Below are positions 34,105-43,542 of a stretch of DNA of 64,000 bases, in pieces. The position numbers and the translations under genes were made by a program. The notes below the pieces were generated by a model, which searched no databases, was not told the DNA's origin, and saw nothing but the letters and a program-made list of their open reading frames with translations. The stretch is from Iodobacter sp. BJB302. GTDB taxonomy: Bacteria; Pseudomonadota; Gammaproteobacteria; Burkholderiales; Chitinibacteraceae. The stretch covers positions 1-64,000 of the forward strand of contig NZ_PDZG01000013.1 in assembly GCF_002735645.1 (NCBI RefSeq). The letters run 5' to 3'. The stretch's first letter is position 1; every line of letters begins with the position of its first letter.

Positions 34105-34923
34105 GATTAATCTCAGTCAATGACAGATACAGCAAATTGCCGGGCAGGCAAACGGGGTTATAAAGAATTTCTAAGCAATCTGCGGCGACTTTGGATAATA
34201 AGTATGCAAGGAGGCCCGTTTGTTTTCTAATAAATAATTTTCTGAAAACGGTCTGTTTACAAAAAAATGACAAATGATACAGGCCATTTATATAAAAATC
34301 AGGGAGTAAATGATTAATTACTCTGAATAAATGCTGCTAAAAATCAAGAATCACAACAACGGCCCCTGGCTCTGTTTTAATTGCAAATTCTTCAAAACAA
34401 CAGCATGCCACAGACGAAATGGTTCGTCATGCAGAAAAAATGCTAAACATTCAACAGAAAAAGAACTTTTACCAGACTGTATTTTCCCTTGCAGCCAATT
34501 GACAAAAACCGGATGCAGAAATCGCTGATTCAATTTCACTTTATATCTGTTTTATTTATTTTTCCAGCCAATAAATTCTTAAATCACTGAAGAGACAATT
34601 TATCTCAGAACCTGCATAAACATTATTATTCTTATAAATGATGAGCATCCGCATTAAAAAACCATTCTCTGATAAATCGCTGAGCAGCCTGTTTATTCAT
34701 CAAAAAGCAGGCGCGCATTATATATGAAGCGGCTTTCCATTTAAAAGAAGGGATAACAGACACTGCTAACATCTCATGACAAGTGGTATTATCAGCAGTG
34801 TTTTTCACAGGATCAGCCCGGCCATTGGTGATCCTCTCAGAAAAACTAGGGGGCTGCTTTTTTAGATTCCCCTATTGCAAAAAAACACACCAAACATCCA
34901 TTTTCACTGCAAAAAGATCACCT
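34105..34923. other. Intergenic region, possible gene remnant
   Basis: No convincing gene in about 800 bases. On the plus strand a frame ending at TGA 34500 reads ATDEMVRHAEKMLNIQQKKN, amphipathic and gene-like, but it has a stop upstream and only an internal ATG, so it may be a remnant. Other frames of 60 codons here have low-complexity content. Confidence 0.35.
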
Positions 34924-35862
34924 ATGCTGTCTGGCCAAGGTTTATTTCTCTCCCTCATCGCCTCGCTGGTTTTCTCTGTATTAGGCTGGTACAGCACTCA
35001 GCTCACTCCTCTTCAAGGCTTAGACATTTTTGCTTGGCGCGTAGTCTGGACTGTCCCGGCTATGTTGCTGCTTTTAGCCCTGCTAAAACATGGTAAAAAA
35101 ATGCGCAGCACCTTGCAGCGCTTCAGGCACGAGCCGATTTTGTGGCTGGCTCTTCCTGTAAATGCACTTTTACTGGCCATACAGCAACTGATGTTTATGT
35201 GGGCTCCCCTAGAGGGGCGCCTGCAAGAAGTATCACTCGGCTATTTTCTATTACCGCTTGTGATGGTGCTGGTCGGTTTTTTTATTTACAAAGAACGCCC
35301 AAGCAAATTGCAATGGCTGGCTGTTTTTTTTGCACTACTCGGTGTGATGCATGAATTATGGCTGACGCGCGCTTTTTCCTGGGTAACTTTAGTAACCGCG
35401 CTTGGCTACCCGCCTTATTTAATGATACGACGCGCCTTACACCTCGACCCGTTTAGTGGTTTTTTAATAGAAACCCTGTTTATTTTACCCGTAGCGGCGC
35501 TGATGATTTATCTGCACCCTGCTGCAACAGACGCCCTGCACACAACGCCCATGCTCTGGGTTTTATTGCCCTGCCTTGGCATCATGACGGCCACAGCATT
35601 TGTGTGTTATTTAATGGCCAGCAAATTACTGACAATCGGCCTGCTTGGTATTTTGGGCTATGTTGAACCGGTTTTACTCTTTTTTATCTCGCTGTTTGTA
35701 CTTGGAGAGCCCTTCAGTGCTGCAGGCTTAGGGACTTATATTCCAATCTGGCTGGGTATTATGCTGACCTGCTGGCAAAGCGCACACACCCTGCACCAGC
35801 AAAGAAAATCCGGCATCAACATCAGTGCTCAGGAAAAAAAAGCTCCTGAAAACGGGCATTAA
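34924..35862 (+). CDS. rarD: RarD-type EamA-family transporter
   Basis: ATG 34924 starts MLSGQGLFLSLIASLVFSVL; the frame is open 141 bases further up but not membrane-like. About 312 residues, ten hydrophobic helices, with the RarD pattern IFAWRVVWTVPAMLLLL near helix 2 and GILGYVEPVLLFFISLFVLG in helix 9. RarD proteins are inner-membrane exporters whose substrate (chloramphenicol-linked in Pseudomonas) is uncertain. The Arg of the AWR motif is present. Confidence 0.8.
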   Translation: MLSGQGLFLSLIASLVFSVLGWYSTQLTPLQGLDIFAWRVVWTVPAMLLLLALLKHGKKMRSTLQRFRHEPILWLALPVNALLLAIQQLMFMWAPLEGRLQEVSLGYFLLPLVMVLVGFFIYKERPSKLQWLAVFFALLGVMHELWLTRAFSWVTLVTALGYPPYLMIRRALHLDPFSGFLIETLFILPVAALMIYLHPAATDALHTTPMLWVLLPCLGIMTATAFVCYLMASKLLTIGLLGILGYVEPVLLFFISLFVLGEPFSAAGLGTYIPIWLGIMLTCWQSAHTLHQQRKSGINISAQEKKAPENGH

Positions 35863-36069
35863 ACTGAATCATTCTTTAATTTAATCTGCTTATCAGATTT
35901 GGATAAAACCATATTCGCATCTGTTTAAAATCCACATATTAGAAATTACTTACGTAGTACGTGTTACATAAACAATTGTTTGATTTGCATAGAATCCTGG
36001 GCACTCATTCGGCATACGAAACCATCCCTGATCGACTGAGCTCATTTTAAATACGCCTCAGGATTCTCT

Positions 36070-38889
36070 GTGTTTTCAAGCATTGCAAAACTCGCCCCCA
36101 AGCAAACCATACGATCACTTTTCAGCGTAAGCCTTATACTGACAATCAGCGCATGTGGCGGCGGAGGGGGCGGCAGTGATGCGCCGGTCAATCCTGGCAC
36201 ACCGGGCAATTCTACGGGGCTGGTAGGCACTACCCCACCCCCTGTCGTTCCCGTACTTCCTCCTGCATCACCTTTTAACATCGATACCATCAGCCCCCTT
36301 GAAGCGGGCGAAGGTGTCACGATTATGATCAGGGGGCTTGGCCTGTCTCAGGTCAAAAAAGTATTAATTGATCAGGCAGAGCTGCCATTTAAAGTTATTT
36401 CCGACCAGCAAATTGAAGCCACCATTACTTCTGAAGCCCAATCAGGCGTAGTCACGCTGCAAAAAGAGGGCTCTGTGATTCAGTCTGCCCAAAAAATCAC
36501 CATTGCAGGTCCTGGGGTCGACACGCTTTCAAGCACAGAACTTAACACCGGCGATACGCTGGTGCTGAGTGGCAAGCAATTAAATCAGGTAAAAAGTATT
36601 CGTCTGGGCGGCGTGATTCTGCCTAAGGTCAGCCAGACTAATAATCAATATATCGTCAGCATCCCTGCAAGCGCACGCTCAGGGTTTATCAGCCTTGAAG
36701 ACAAAAACGGCGACATGATCACTCTGGCGCAAGCCATTCAAATCTGGCAAACCGTTGCCCAGCCTGCTTTGCTACCGGCTGCGGGCTTACCCGGACAAAC
36801 CATCAGCCTGCAAGGCCAAGGGATTGAGCAAATTGAACAAGTGATATTTGCCAATAAACAAACTGCGGTTATTCGCAGCCGCAGCGAAGGCCAGCTGAGC
36901 GTAAGCGTTCCTGACAATGCACAGAGCGGCCCGATCACACTGATCTGGGGGAAACGCAGCTTACAAAGTAATACCCGTTTTGAAGTGACGCCCTTAGTCA
37001 GCGTCAGTGCCATGAGCCCTTTAAGCGGCCAGGCCGACAGCCAAATTACGCTTTCTGGCCAGGGCTTAGACACGGTGACGAGTGTGAGCGTGGCAGGCAT
37101 CAGCGCAAAAATCATCAGCAAAACGCCCACGCAGCTGCTGGTGCAAATTCCTGCGAATGGCAATGGAGAAGTGGTATTAAAATCGGGCACGCAAACGGTA
37201 TCTGCCGGCAATTTTAAATTAGTTGTTCTTCCGCCAACCGTAGTGGCCCCGGTGAAGCCAACCATTAATTTAGAAAGCGTAGCCGTAGTACAAAACTACT
37301 CACAATTAGTGGGAGAAAGCTATCAGCGGCTGGTACTTGGTAAAACGACAATTGTTCGTGCCAGCCTCACCACCAGCGCCAATAAGCTGAGCAGCCCGCG
37401 CGTATTGCTCAGTGCCACACTGAATGGCGTTTCCCAGGGGCAGCCCTTAGAAATGAGCGGGCCGGCTTTTGTGCCTTCATCCGTTGCCCGCAACCAGCTT
37501 GATCAAAGTTTTAATGTAAAACTGCCTGAAAAATGGATCAAACAAGGGCTGAACCTGCGGGTAGATGTCGATCCTGATCAAAAAGTAAGCAACGGCTCCA
37601 GCAAAAGCATCAGCCCGGCCGTGGGCTTGGCCACGAATATGGATCTGGTGCTGGTGCCCTTACAAATTAATAACGATGGCAAGGGCAACCGCATTAGCGC
37701 CAAAGCGCCTGATGAGGCCTCTGTGCGGCAAATGCTGAGCAGGTTATTCCCGCTGGCTGGAAGCTCGCTCAAAATCAGCTTTCGCAGCCCGTATACACTG
37801 ACCACAGTCAGCTCCACCACAGAAATGAAAAGCATTGATGAAGCAAACACAGGCTCGGCAGGCTGGAGCCGTGCTCTTTCAGAGCTGAGCCAGTTACGTA
37901 TCAAAGAAGGCAGTGGCCGTCACTATTATGGCCTCGTGCCAGACCCCAATTTTAGCGGCGGCATTGCAGGGCTTGGCTATGTCAATCCAACCAGCTCAAG
38001 CAATGCAAACACCACGGCCATTGGCCTTGATGCAAATTACGATGAAGATTTAACCACTATGGGCCACGAGCTTGGCCACAATCTGAGCAGACCCCACGCA
38101 CCTTGCGGTGGCGTAGGCAACCCAGACCGCAGCTTCCCTTATGCGGGTGGAAAAATTGGCGACACACTGCCTTTTGATCCAACAAGCAATCGCCTGCTCA
38201 CACTGGATGAAAATAGTAATTCAGACATCATGGGCTATTGCAATGGCAGCTGGTTCTCTGACTACAATTACGCAAAGGTTCAGGAATTCCTAGAGCAGCA
38301 TAACTACGCTCTTGCACCAATGGCAGCGGGATATTCTATCCCAATGAAGCTGATGGATATTTCTGGCAGCATCAGTGCAACAGGCGTGAGCTTTGATCCG
38401 ATCACCCTTCGCAGCGGCAATACCAAAGCGGTTACCCAGGGCGATTACGAGCTGCATTTAATTCAAAGCAATGGCAAAGCGATTATTCAGCGCTTTAACC
38501 CGGTTGAAGTTGCCGATGCCCAAGGCGCTGTAACGCACTTTTTTGTCAGCATCCCCCAAACAGGCGCTTTAACAGGCATTGAGGTATGGCATAAAGGCAA
38601 GAAAATCGGCAGCCAGCAAGGCCAGACACGGGCGGGTGCAATGGCCGGAAACCCAAGTGGTGCAAAAGTACAGTGGCAGGAAATAGCAGGTAAGCTAGTA
38701 ATGAACTGGGATAGCAAACGCTACCCTTATTTGAGCGTGATGCACCTTGGGCAGTCCCGCCAGCTGCTTGCGCATCAGGTGCAAGGCGGAAAAATAGCGA
38801 TTGATCTGGCAGGCGTTCCTGCCGGGGGGCAATTTGAACTATCGCTGTCTGATGGTTTAAACCCAAGTTTGATTCGATTACAGCGCTAA
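36070..38889 (+). CDS. Surface lipoprotein with IPT/TIG repeats and a metzincin protease domain
   Basis: GTG start at 36070 with AGGA upstream; 939 residues. The lipobox ISAC is followed by a GGGGGG tether and a Pro-rich linker. Residues about 75-400 contain four IPT/TIG-like Ig repeats. A metalloprotease domain follows: TMGHELGHNLSRPHAPCG fits HExxHxxxxxH with Ser where metzincins usually have Gly, and DIMGYCNGSW gives the Met-turn. The C-terminal 250 residues are beta-rich. It probably degrades host or environmental protein at the cell surface or after type II secretion. Monocistronic. Confidence 0.85.
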   Translation: MFSSIAKLAPKQTIRSLFSVSLILTISACGGGGGGSDAPVNPGTPGNSTGLVGTTPPPVVPVLPPASPFNIDTISPLEAGEGVTIMIRGLGLSQVKKVLIDQAELPFKVISDQQIEATITSEAQSGVVTLQKEGSVIQSAQKITIAGPGVDTLSSTELNTGDTLVLSGKQLNQVKSIRLGGVILPKVSQTNNQYIVSIPASARSGFISLEDKNGDMITLAQAIQIWQTVAQPALLPAAGLPGQTISLQGQGIEQIEQVIFANKQTAVIRSRSEGQLSVSVPDNAQSGPITLIWGKRSLQSNTRFEVTPLVSVSAMSPLSGQADSQITLSGQGLDTVTSVSVAGISAKIISKTPTQLLVQIPANGNGEVVLKSGTQTVSAGNFKLVVLPPTVVAPVKPTINLESVAVVQNYSQLVGESYQRLVLGKTTIVRASLTTSANKLSSPRVLLSATLNGVSQGQPLEMSGPAFVPSSVARNQLDQSFNVKLPEKWIKQGLNLRVDVDPDQKVSNGSSKSISPAVGLATNMDLVLVPLQINNDGKGNRISAKAPDEASVRQMLSRLFPLAGSSLKISFRSPYTLTTVSSTTEMKSIDEANTGSAGWSRALSELSQLRIKEGSGRHYYGLVPDPNFSGGIAGLGYVNPTSSSNANTTAIGLDANYDEDLTTMGHELGHNLSRPHAPCGGVGNPDRSFPYAGGKIGDTLPFDPTSNRLLTLDENSNSDIMGYCNGSWFSDYNYAKVQEFLEQHNYALAPMAAGYSIPMKLMDISGSISATGVSFDPITLRSGNTKAVTQGDYELHLIQSNGKAIIQRFNPVEVADAQGAVTHFFVSIPQTGALTGIEVWHKGKKIGSQQGQTRAGAMAGNPSGAKVQWQEIAGKLVMNWDSKRYPYLSVMHLGQSRQLLAHQVQGGKIAIDLAGVPAGGQFELSLSDGLNPSLIRLQR

Positions 38890-38894
38890 AAAAT

Positions 38895-38917
38895 ATGGCC
38901 GGTTTTAAACCGGCCAT
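38895..38917. terminator. Bidirectional terminator
   Basis: Stem ATGGCCGGTTT / AAACCGGCCAT with A and T runs, between convergent genes. Confidence 0.9.
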
Positions 38918-38924
38918 TTTTTAT

Positions 38925-39497
38925 TTATCTGGTTTTACGCCTTCTGGCGGCCAGTAATCCCAACACGCCCATCCCCATCAGGGCATAGCTTTCCGGCTCT
39001 GGTACTGCAGCAATATGAATATTATCAATGGCAGAATATGCAACGCCTGTTTCAGAAGTAAGCACAATTTTGCTTAAGCCCGCCCAGTTAAACACTGCAT
39101 GCGTGGGGGCAGTTGTCGTTGAAAAAACATCCTGAGTAAAAGTCAGCGTATCGCCCACATAACCCTGAAAGCGCGTAATGCCGGATTCATAACCTTTGGT
39201 GACGTAAAGATCAAGCAGCGTAAATGCCGTATCACTGGAAAAAGAGGCCGCAGTGCCACCATCGTTGTAAGCAATATTTGGCCCGGAAACCACACCCGCC
39301 TCAAAGCCAGAGCCCGGAATATATGCCCCTGCTAAAGAAGCAAAATTAGACCAGTTAAAGCCCGCATAGCCATTTGCAATCGGGGCACTATCTGGCCCCA
39401 GCGTATCAAAATCAATCAGCTGAGCGGCCGCAGGTGCAGATAATAAAGCAGATAATGCAAATATGCCGGCTAGTGCAAAAGATTTAAAAGTATTCAT
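38925..39497 (-). CDS. PEP-CTERM-anchored exported protein
   Basis: Encodes 190 residues: signal peptide (FALAGIFALSALLSAPAAAQ), a beta-sandwich-like middle (IDFDTLGPDSAPIANGYAGF) and the C-terminal sorting signal VPEPESYALMGMGVLGLLAA followed by RRRK. PEP-CTERM proteins are processed by exosortase and usually belong to exopolysaccharide or floc formation. No exosortase is encoded in this window. Confidence 0.92.
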   Translation of the reverse strand: MNTFKSFALAGIFALSALLSAPAAAQLIDFDTLGPDSAPIANGYAGFNWSNFASLAGAYIPGSGFEAGVVSGPNIAYNDGGTAASFSSDTAFTLLDLYVTKGYESGITRFQGYVGDTLTFTQDVFSTTTAPTHAVFNWAGLSKIVLTSETGVAYSAIDNIHIAAVPEPESYALMGMGVLGLLAARRRKTR

Positions 39498-39807
39498 GGC
39501 CCCTCCAGAAGATTACGCTAATATATTTATAAAGTTACATATAAATATAAAATCAATTACTCTTATTGAAATATCATAGCAGCAATTAATTTTTTACCAT
39601 CTGAATTTACACATTGAAATATAAGCAATGACTTATGCAAGCAAAAAAAAATTTATGACAAAATATTAAAAAAACAAAAAATGCTAAGCAAACTGAAATG
39701 TATACTCAAAGTCCCTGGTGGTCTTTTTCCCCTCAGGTACTTTGCCGCACGCAACCATCTTGCCATTCTTTTATGATTAGACGGTTCACACTGACATGGC
39801 ACAAATT
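39498..39807. other. Divergent intergenic region
   Basis: AT-rich start upstream of the PEP-CTERM gene; no gene recognised. A 31-codon frame at about 39.68 kb looks random. Confidence 0.4.
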
Positions 39808-40188
39808 ATGAAACGTTTTACCCTGCTAAGCCTGCTGATGCTGAGCCTTGCTCATCCATGCTTTGCCAGCCATTGGCGGGAATTAGGCAATACGCCCAAT
39901 GGCAATCTGATTTCTGTACTTGATACCCAAATTCGTAAAGGTGACATTATCACCACCCGTATTCGAAATGATTTATCCGAGCCTAAGCAAACAGAAAATG
40001 GCCATATCACCCGCATTGAGGCCGATTTACAAATTAATTGCAGCAAAAAAACAGTATCTCCGATTAGAACCTTTTTATTTGATGATCAGGGCAGCGCAGA
40101 GCTTTCTGTGAATTTACGTGGCGGGCGGGATTTTATCAAAAAGAACGAAGACAGCTCTTTTGGTTTAGCCATTAAGGAGTTGTGTTAA
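39808..40188 (+). CDS. Small exported protein, surface-adhesin-E-like
   Basis: I take ATG 39808 (MKRFTLLSLLMLSLAHPCFA); ATG 39796 is also possible. About 126 residues: signal peptide, then a small beta domain WRELGNTPNGNLISVLDTQI, RNDLSEPKQTENGHITRIEA, ending in a conserved-looking pair of Cys (INCSKKT and IKELC). The layout resembles the surface-adhesin protein E-like/CNP1-like periplasmic proteins. Function unknown. Confidence 0.65.
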   Translation: MKRFTLLSLLMLSLAHPCFASHWRELGNTPNGNLISVLDTQIRKGDIITTRIRNDLSEPKQTENGHITRIEADLQINCSKKTVSPIRTFLFDDQGSAELSVNLRGGRDFIKKNEDSSFGLAIKELC

Positions 40189-40340
40189 AAAACATACGCA
40201 GTAAGTTTATTGATTGTGATTCGAAATAATTGGTTAGAGTCAAAAAAGCTTTTTTTAACTAACGATATGCGAAAAAAGCTATTTTTAAACCATAGATAGC
40301 ACGGTATTATCTAAGCATCGCAACACATCGAGAATCTGCC

Positions 40341-41915
40341 ATGCGTTTGATTTCATCGCTTTTTGTTTTACTCTGGGCTGTTACCGCAGAAGCCAAGCCG
40401 CTCACGGTATGCACCGAAGCCAGCCCGGATGGCTTTGATGTTGTGCAATACAATTCACTGACCACCACCAACGCATCTGCTGACGTATTGTTTAATCGAC
40501 TGATTGATTATGACGCCGCTACCGGTAAGCTGGTGCCCAGCCTTGCAGAGAAATGGGAAATCAGCCCTGATGGCCTGAGCTATACCTTTACCTTAAAAAA
40601 GAATGTCTCTTTTCATAGCACCGATTACTTTAAACCTACACGCGCGCTCAATGCCGACGATGTGGTCTTTACCTTTAACCGCATGCTGGACAGCAATCAC
40701 CCCTGGCATAAGAGTGCGCCCAACGGCTATCCCCATGCGCAAACTTTTCAATTACCCAAACATATCAAGGCCGTTAAAAAAATAGACGCACAAACGGTGC
40801 GCTTTGAATTAAACGCGCCCGAAGCCACTTTCTCTGCCCTGCTCACCATGGGCTTTGCCTCGATTTACTCGGCCGAATATGCCAATCAATTGCTGGCAGC
40901 AGGCAAAACTGGTGATTTAAATACTAAACCAATCGGCACAGGGCCTTTTGTATTAAAAAGCTATCAAAAAGACAGCACAATTCGCTTTGATGTTTCTGCC
41001 CAATACTTTGGCAATAAACCTAAAATAGATAAATTGATTTATGCCATTACCCCTGATGCCAGCGTGCGGGTGCAAAAATTAAAAGCAGGCGAATGCCAGA
41101 TTGCGCTCTCACCCAAACCACAGGATGTATTGGCGGCAAGGCAGGATAAAAGCATACAAGTGATAGAAACCCCTGCATTTTCTACCGCCTTTATTGCTTT
41201 TAACAGCCAGCACAAACCTTTTGATAATGTAAAAGTGCGCCAGGCACTTAATTATGCCTTTGATAAAAAAGCCTATCTAAAGCAGGTTTTTGACGGTACA
41301 GCCACCGCCGCAGATGGCCCTTATCCGCCCAATACCTGGAGCTATATCAACTTAGAAGATTACAAATATGACCCCGCTAAAGCAAAGCAATTGCTGGCGG
41401 AAGCAGGGTTTCCCAATGGCTTTTCCACCACTATCTGGATACGCCCGGCAGGCAGTACACTTAATCCTAATCCACGGGCAGGCGGGGAATTACTGCAGGC
41501 TGATTTGGCTAAAATCGGTGTGAAAGCCGAGCTGAAAGTAATTGAATGGGGCGAGCTGATTAAACGCGCCAAGGCCGGCGAGCACGATCTCTTATTTATG
41601 GGCTGGAGTGGCGATAATGGAGACCCGGATAATTTCTTAACACCGCAATTTGCCTGCTCATCCGTAGAATCAGGGCTGAATTTTGCCCGCTATTGCGACC
41701 CGCAGCTGGATAAGCTCATTAGCAATGGCAAAAAAATAGCCGATCAGGCGGCAAGAGCAAGGCTTTATGAAACAGCGCAAAAAATCATTCATGATCAGGC
41801 ATTGTGGATTCCATTAGCGCATCCAATTGCCGCTGTGCTGACTAAACCCAATATCAGCGGCTATAAAATCAATCCATTCAGCCGCCAGGATTTTAGTAAT
41901 GTGATTGTGAAGTAA
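40341..41915 (+). CDS. Dipeptide-binding protein of the DppA type
   Basis: Encodes 524 residues: signal peptide (SLFVLLWAVTAEA), then the SBP_bac_5 fold, LTVCTEASPDGFDVVQYNSL, AEKWEISPDGLSYTF, NTKPIGTGPFVLKSYQKD, and YDPAKAKQLLAEAGFPNG. Two Cys (FACSS, RYCDP) fit the DppA disulfide region. It binds peptides or haem for a DppBCDF transporter, but no dpp permease or ATPase genes are adjacent; it is a stand-alone receptor. Upstream are two copies of an AAAAAAGC(T/A)TTTTTAA motif. Confidence 0.9.
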   Translation: MRLISSLFVLLWAVTAEAKPLTVCTEASPDGFDVVQYNSLTTTNASADVLFNRLIDYDAATGKLVPSLAEKWEISPDGLSYTFTLKKNVSFHSTDYFKPTRALNADDVVFTFNRMLDSNHPWHKSAPNGYPHAQTFQLPKHIKAVKKIDAQTVRFELNAPEATFSALLTMGFASIYSAEYANQLLAAGKTGDLNTKPIGTGPFVLKSYQKDSTIRFDVSAQYFGNKPKIDKLIYAITPDASVRVQKLKAGECQIALSPKPQDVLAARQDKSIQVIETPAFSTAFIAFNSQHKPFDNVKVRQALNYAFDKKAYLKQVFDGTATAADGPYPPNTWSYINLEDYKYDPAKAKQLLAEAGFPNGFSTTIWIRPAGSTLNPNPRAGGELLQADLAKIGVKAELKVIEWGELIKRAKAGEHDLLFMGWSGDNGDPDNFLTPQFACSSVESGLNFARYCDPQLDKLISNGKKIADQAARARLYETAQKIIHDQALWIPLAHPIAAVLTKPNISGYKINPFSRQDFSNVIVK

Positions 41916-41928
41916 ATTTTATGACATC

Positions 41929-41982
41929 AATAAGGGCGGTTAAAACTCATTAAAACAGAGTTTTAACCGCCCTTATTTTTCA
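41929..41982. terminator. Strong terminator after dppA-like gene
   Basis: Perfect 20-bp stem beginning AATAAGGGCGGTTAAAACTC with an AT-rich loop and a T-run. Confidence 0.92.
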
Positions 41983-42055
41983 GATGAAAAGTATGAGCGT
42001 TGGGTGCTTGGTCTATAAAGACAAATAGCAGCTATCTGGAATGGGGTATAACCCA

Positions 42056-42502
42056 ATGGCATTACTATTATTTGGCAGTTTGCTGATTGTCTTTGGCTTA
42101 TTAGCGGGTTGCCTCTTACTGATCGCCCCGCTCGGCATTCTTGAAATCACACCGGGAATAGGCCTTTGGCTCTTATTCCCTGTCTTTAGTATTGGCGGAT
42201 ATTTTCTGCTGACGCTGACGCCCCGCTTTGCAAAACTGCGGCTGCTGGCCTGGTTTTTATCCAGCTTACTGCTTTTACTGGCTGCAGCCGCAGCAGCCGA
42301 ATTAATGCTTTATGCCAGCACGCTGATGCAGCCTGCGGGCAGCACGCTGATCTTGTGGTATGTATTAATCATTGCAGGTGGCTTGGGTGTGGTGGCAACC
42401 GGTGCTTTTGATCTTAAAAAACTCATTCCCAAACTGCGGCGCAACAAGCCTGAGCCGCCTCCACCGCCGCCCGCTCCGGTCAGCCCCAAAACCAAACATT
42501 AA
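42056..42502 (+). CDS. Four-helix membrane protein of unknown function
   Basis: ATG 42056 (MALLLFGSLLIVFGLLAGCL) or ATG 42041. About 148 residues with four hydrophobic segments and a cytoplasmic Lys/Pro-rich tail (LRRNKPEPPPPPPAPVSPK). No known family. Its 3' end overlaps the convergent DUF455 gene by 4 bases. Confidence 0.75.
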   Translation: MALLLFGSLLIVFGLLAGCLLLIAPLGILEITPGIGLWLLFPVFSIGGYFLLTLTPRFAKLRLLAWFLSSLLLLLAAAAAAELMLYASTLMQPAGSTLILWYVLIIAGGLGVVATGAFDLKKLIPKLRRNKPEPPPPPPAPVSPKTKH

Positions 42503-43293
42503 TCCGCGGACTGTAAGGCTGACAACTCGGCCTCACTAAAGCCTGCGGCCCTGCGCGCATCTAAATTAAACGGCCCTCGCTGCTTTGCAGCTTGATATTG
42601 CAAAGCCAGCTGCTCATAGGCCGCAATCGTATCCAAACCCCGCTCTTCACACAGCGCCTTATACCAGCGATTGCCAATGGCCACATGGCCCACTTCATCC
42701 CTCAGGATGATATCCAAAATAGCAGCGCCAGCCTTATCACCACAATGCCTGAGCCGGTCCCTGATTTGCGGCGTCACATCGAGGCCACGCGCCTCCAGAG
42801 TACGGGGCACCAGCGCCAGCCTTGCCAGTAAATCATCCCTGGTTCTTTCTGCCATATCCCATAAGCCGTTATGCGCAGTGAAATCGCCATAGGCGTAGCC
42901 CAGCGTCAGCAGATGGTTCTGCAACAGCTCAAAATGATAAGCCTCTTCACGGGCTACCTTCAGCCAGTCGCGGTAAAAATCTTCGGGCTGGCCGGCAAAG
43001 CGCCAAAGAATATCCAAGGCTAAATTAATCGCATTAAATTCAATATGCGCCAGCGCATGGATCAAAGCAGCATGCCCTTCTGGCGTGCTGATTTTACGAC
43101 GCGGCACATCCACAGGCGGCACTAAAGGCGGGCGATCACTCAAGCCCGGCGTTTGTTCTGTACTGATAATGTGTTCATCGCAAGCAAGAGGGTGCAGATC
43201 TTCGATCGCACGCACAAGGGCGATTTTATCCTGGTGACTGGCCATTTGCAGCGCGAGCAAGGCTTGATGGCGGATGGATTTCATAACAGGCAA
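42499..43293 (-). CDS. DUF455 ferritin-like di-iron protein
   Basis: Encodes 264 residues. The DUF455 pattern is seen: GHAALIHALAHIEFNAINLA, AREEAYHFELLQNHL (ExxH) and ILRDEVGHVAIGNRW (second ExxH). Together these supply the carboxylates and His of a di-iron four-helix bundle, as in MiaE-like and ferritin-like oxidases. The reaction is unknown. Alone on its strand. Confidence 0.88.
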   Translation of the reverse strand: MPVMKSIRHQALLALQMASHQDKIALVRAIEDLHPLACDEHIISTEQTPGLSDRPPLVPPVDVPRRKISTPEGHAALIHALAHIEFNAINLALDILWRFAGQPEDFYRDWLKVAREEAYHFELLQNHLLTLGYAYGDFTAHNGLWDMAERTRDDLLARLALVPRTLEARGLDVTPQIRDRLRHCGDKAGAAILDIILRDEVGHVAIGNRWYKALCEERGLDTIAAYEQLALQYQAAKQRGPFNLDARRAAGFSEAELSALQSAD

Positions 43294-43453
43294 CGATAAG
43301 CAAAGAACGTATTCTGGACAGTCGGGCGTGGCTTGGCAAATAGATCGTCTGTGCGCCAGCTCTCAAAAAGATCTGCAGACACAGAGATCAGCACTTGTAG
43401 TTTGGGTTAGCGGTCTGCGTGTAAGGTTTACCTCACTCAGCGATATATCGTGT

Positions 43454-43522
43454 AACCCAACGTTCTTTCAAGTGTTGGGTTAGCTTATTTACATCGCTTA
43501 CAACAGCGATGTAAATAAGCTA
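43454..43522. repeat. Two adjacent dyads, one a perfect 18-bp stem
   Basis: AACCCAAC / GTTGGGTT at 43454-43481 is followed by TAGCTTATTTACATCGCT / AGCGATGTAAATAAGCTA (43481-43522) with a 6-base loop. They lie downstream of ndh on the minus strand. The second lacks a terminal T-run and may be a dispersed palindrome rather than a terminator. Confidence 0.65.
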
Positions 43523-43542
43523 AACGCAAGCTGCATTTATAC

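Noticed and set aside
34331-34539. Two overlapping 60-codon frames on opposite strands
   Set aside because: Neither has a ribosome site or recognisable motif. A third frame over the same bases looks more gene-like but lacks a start.
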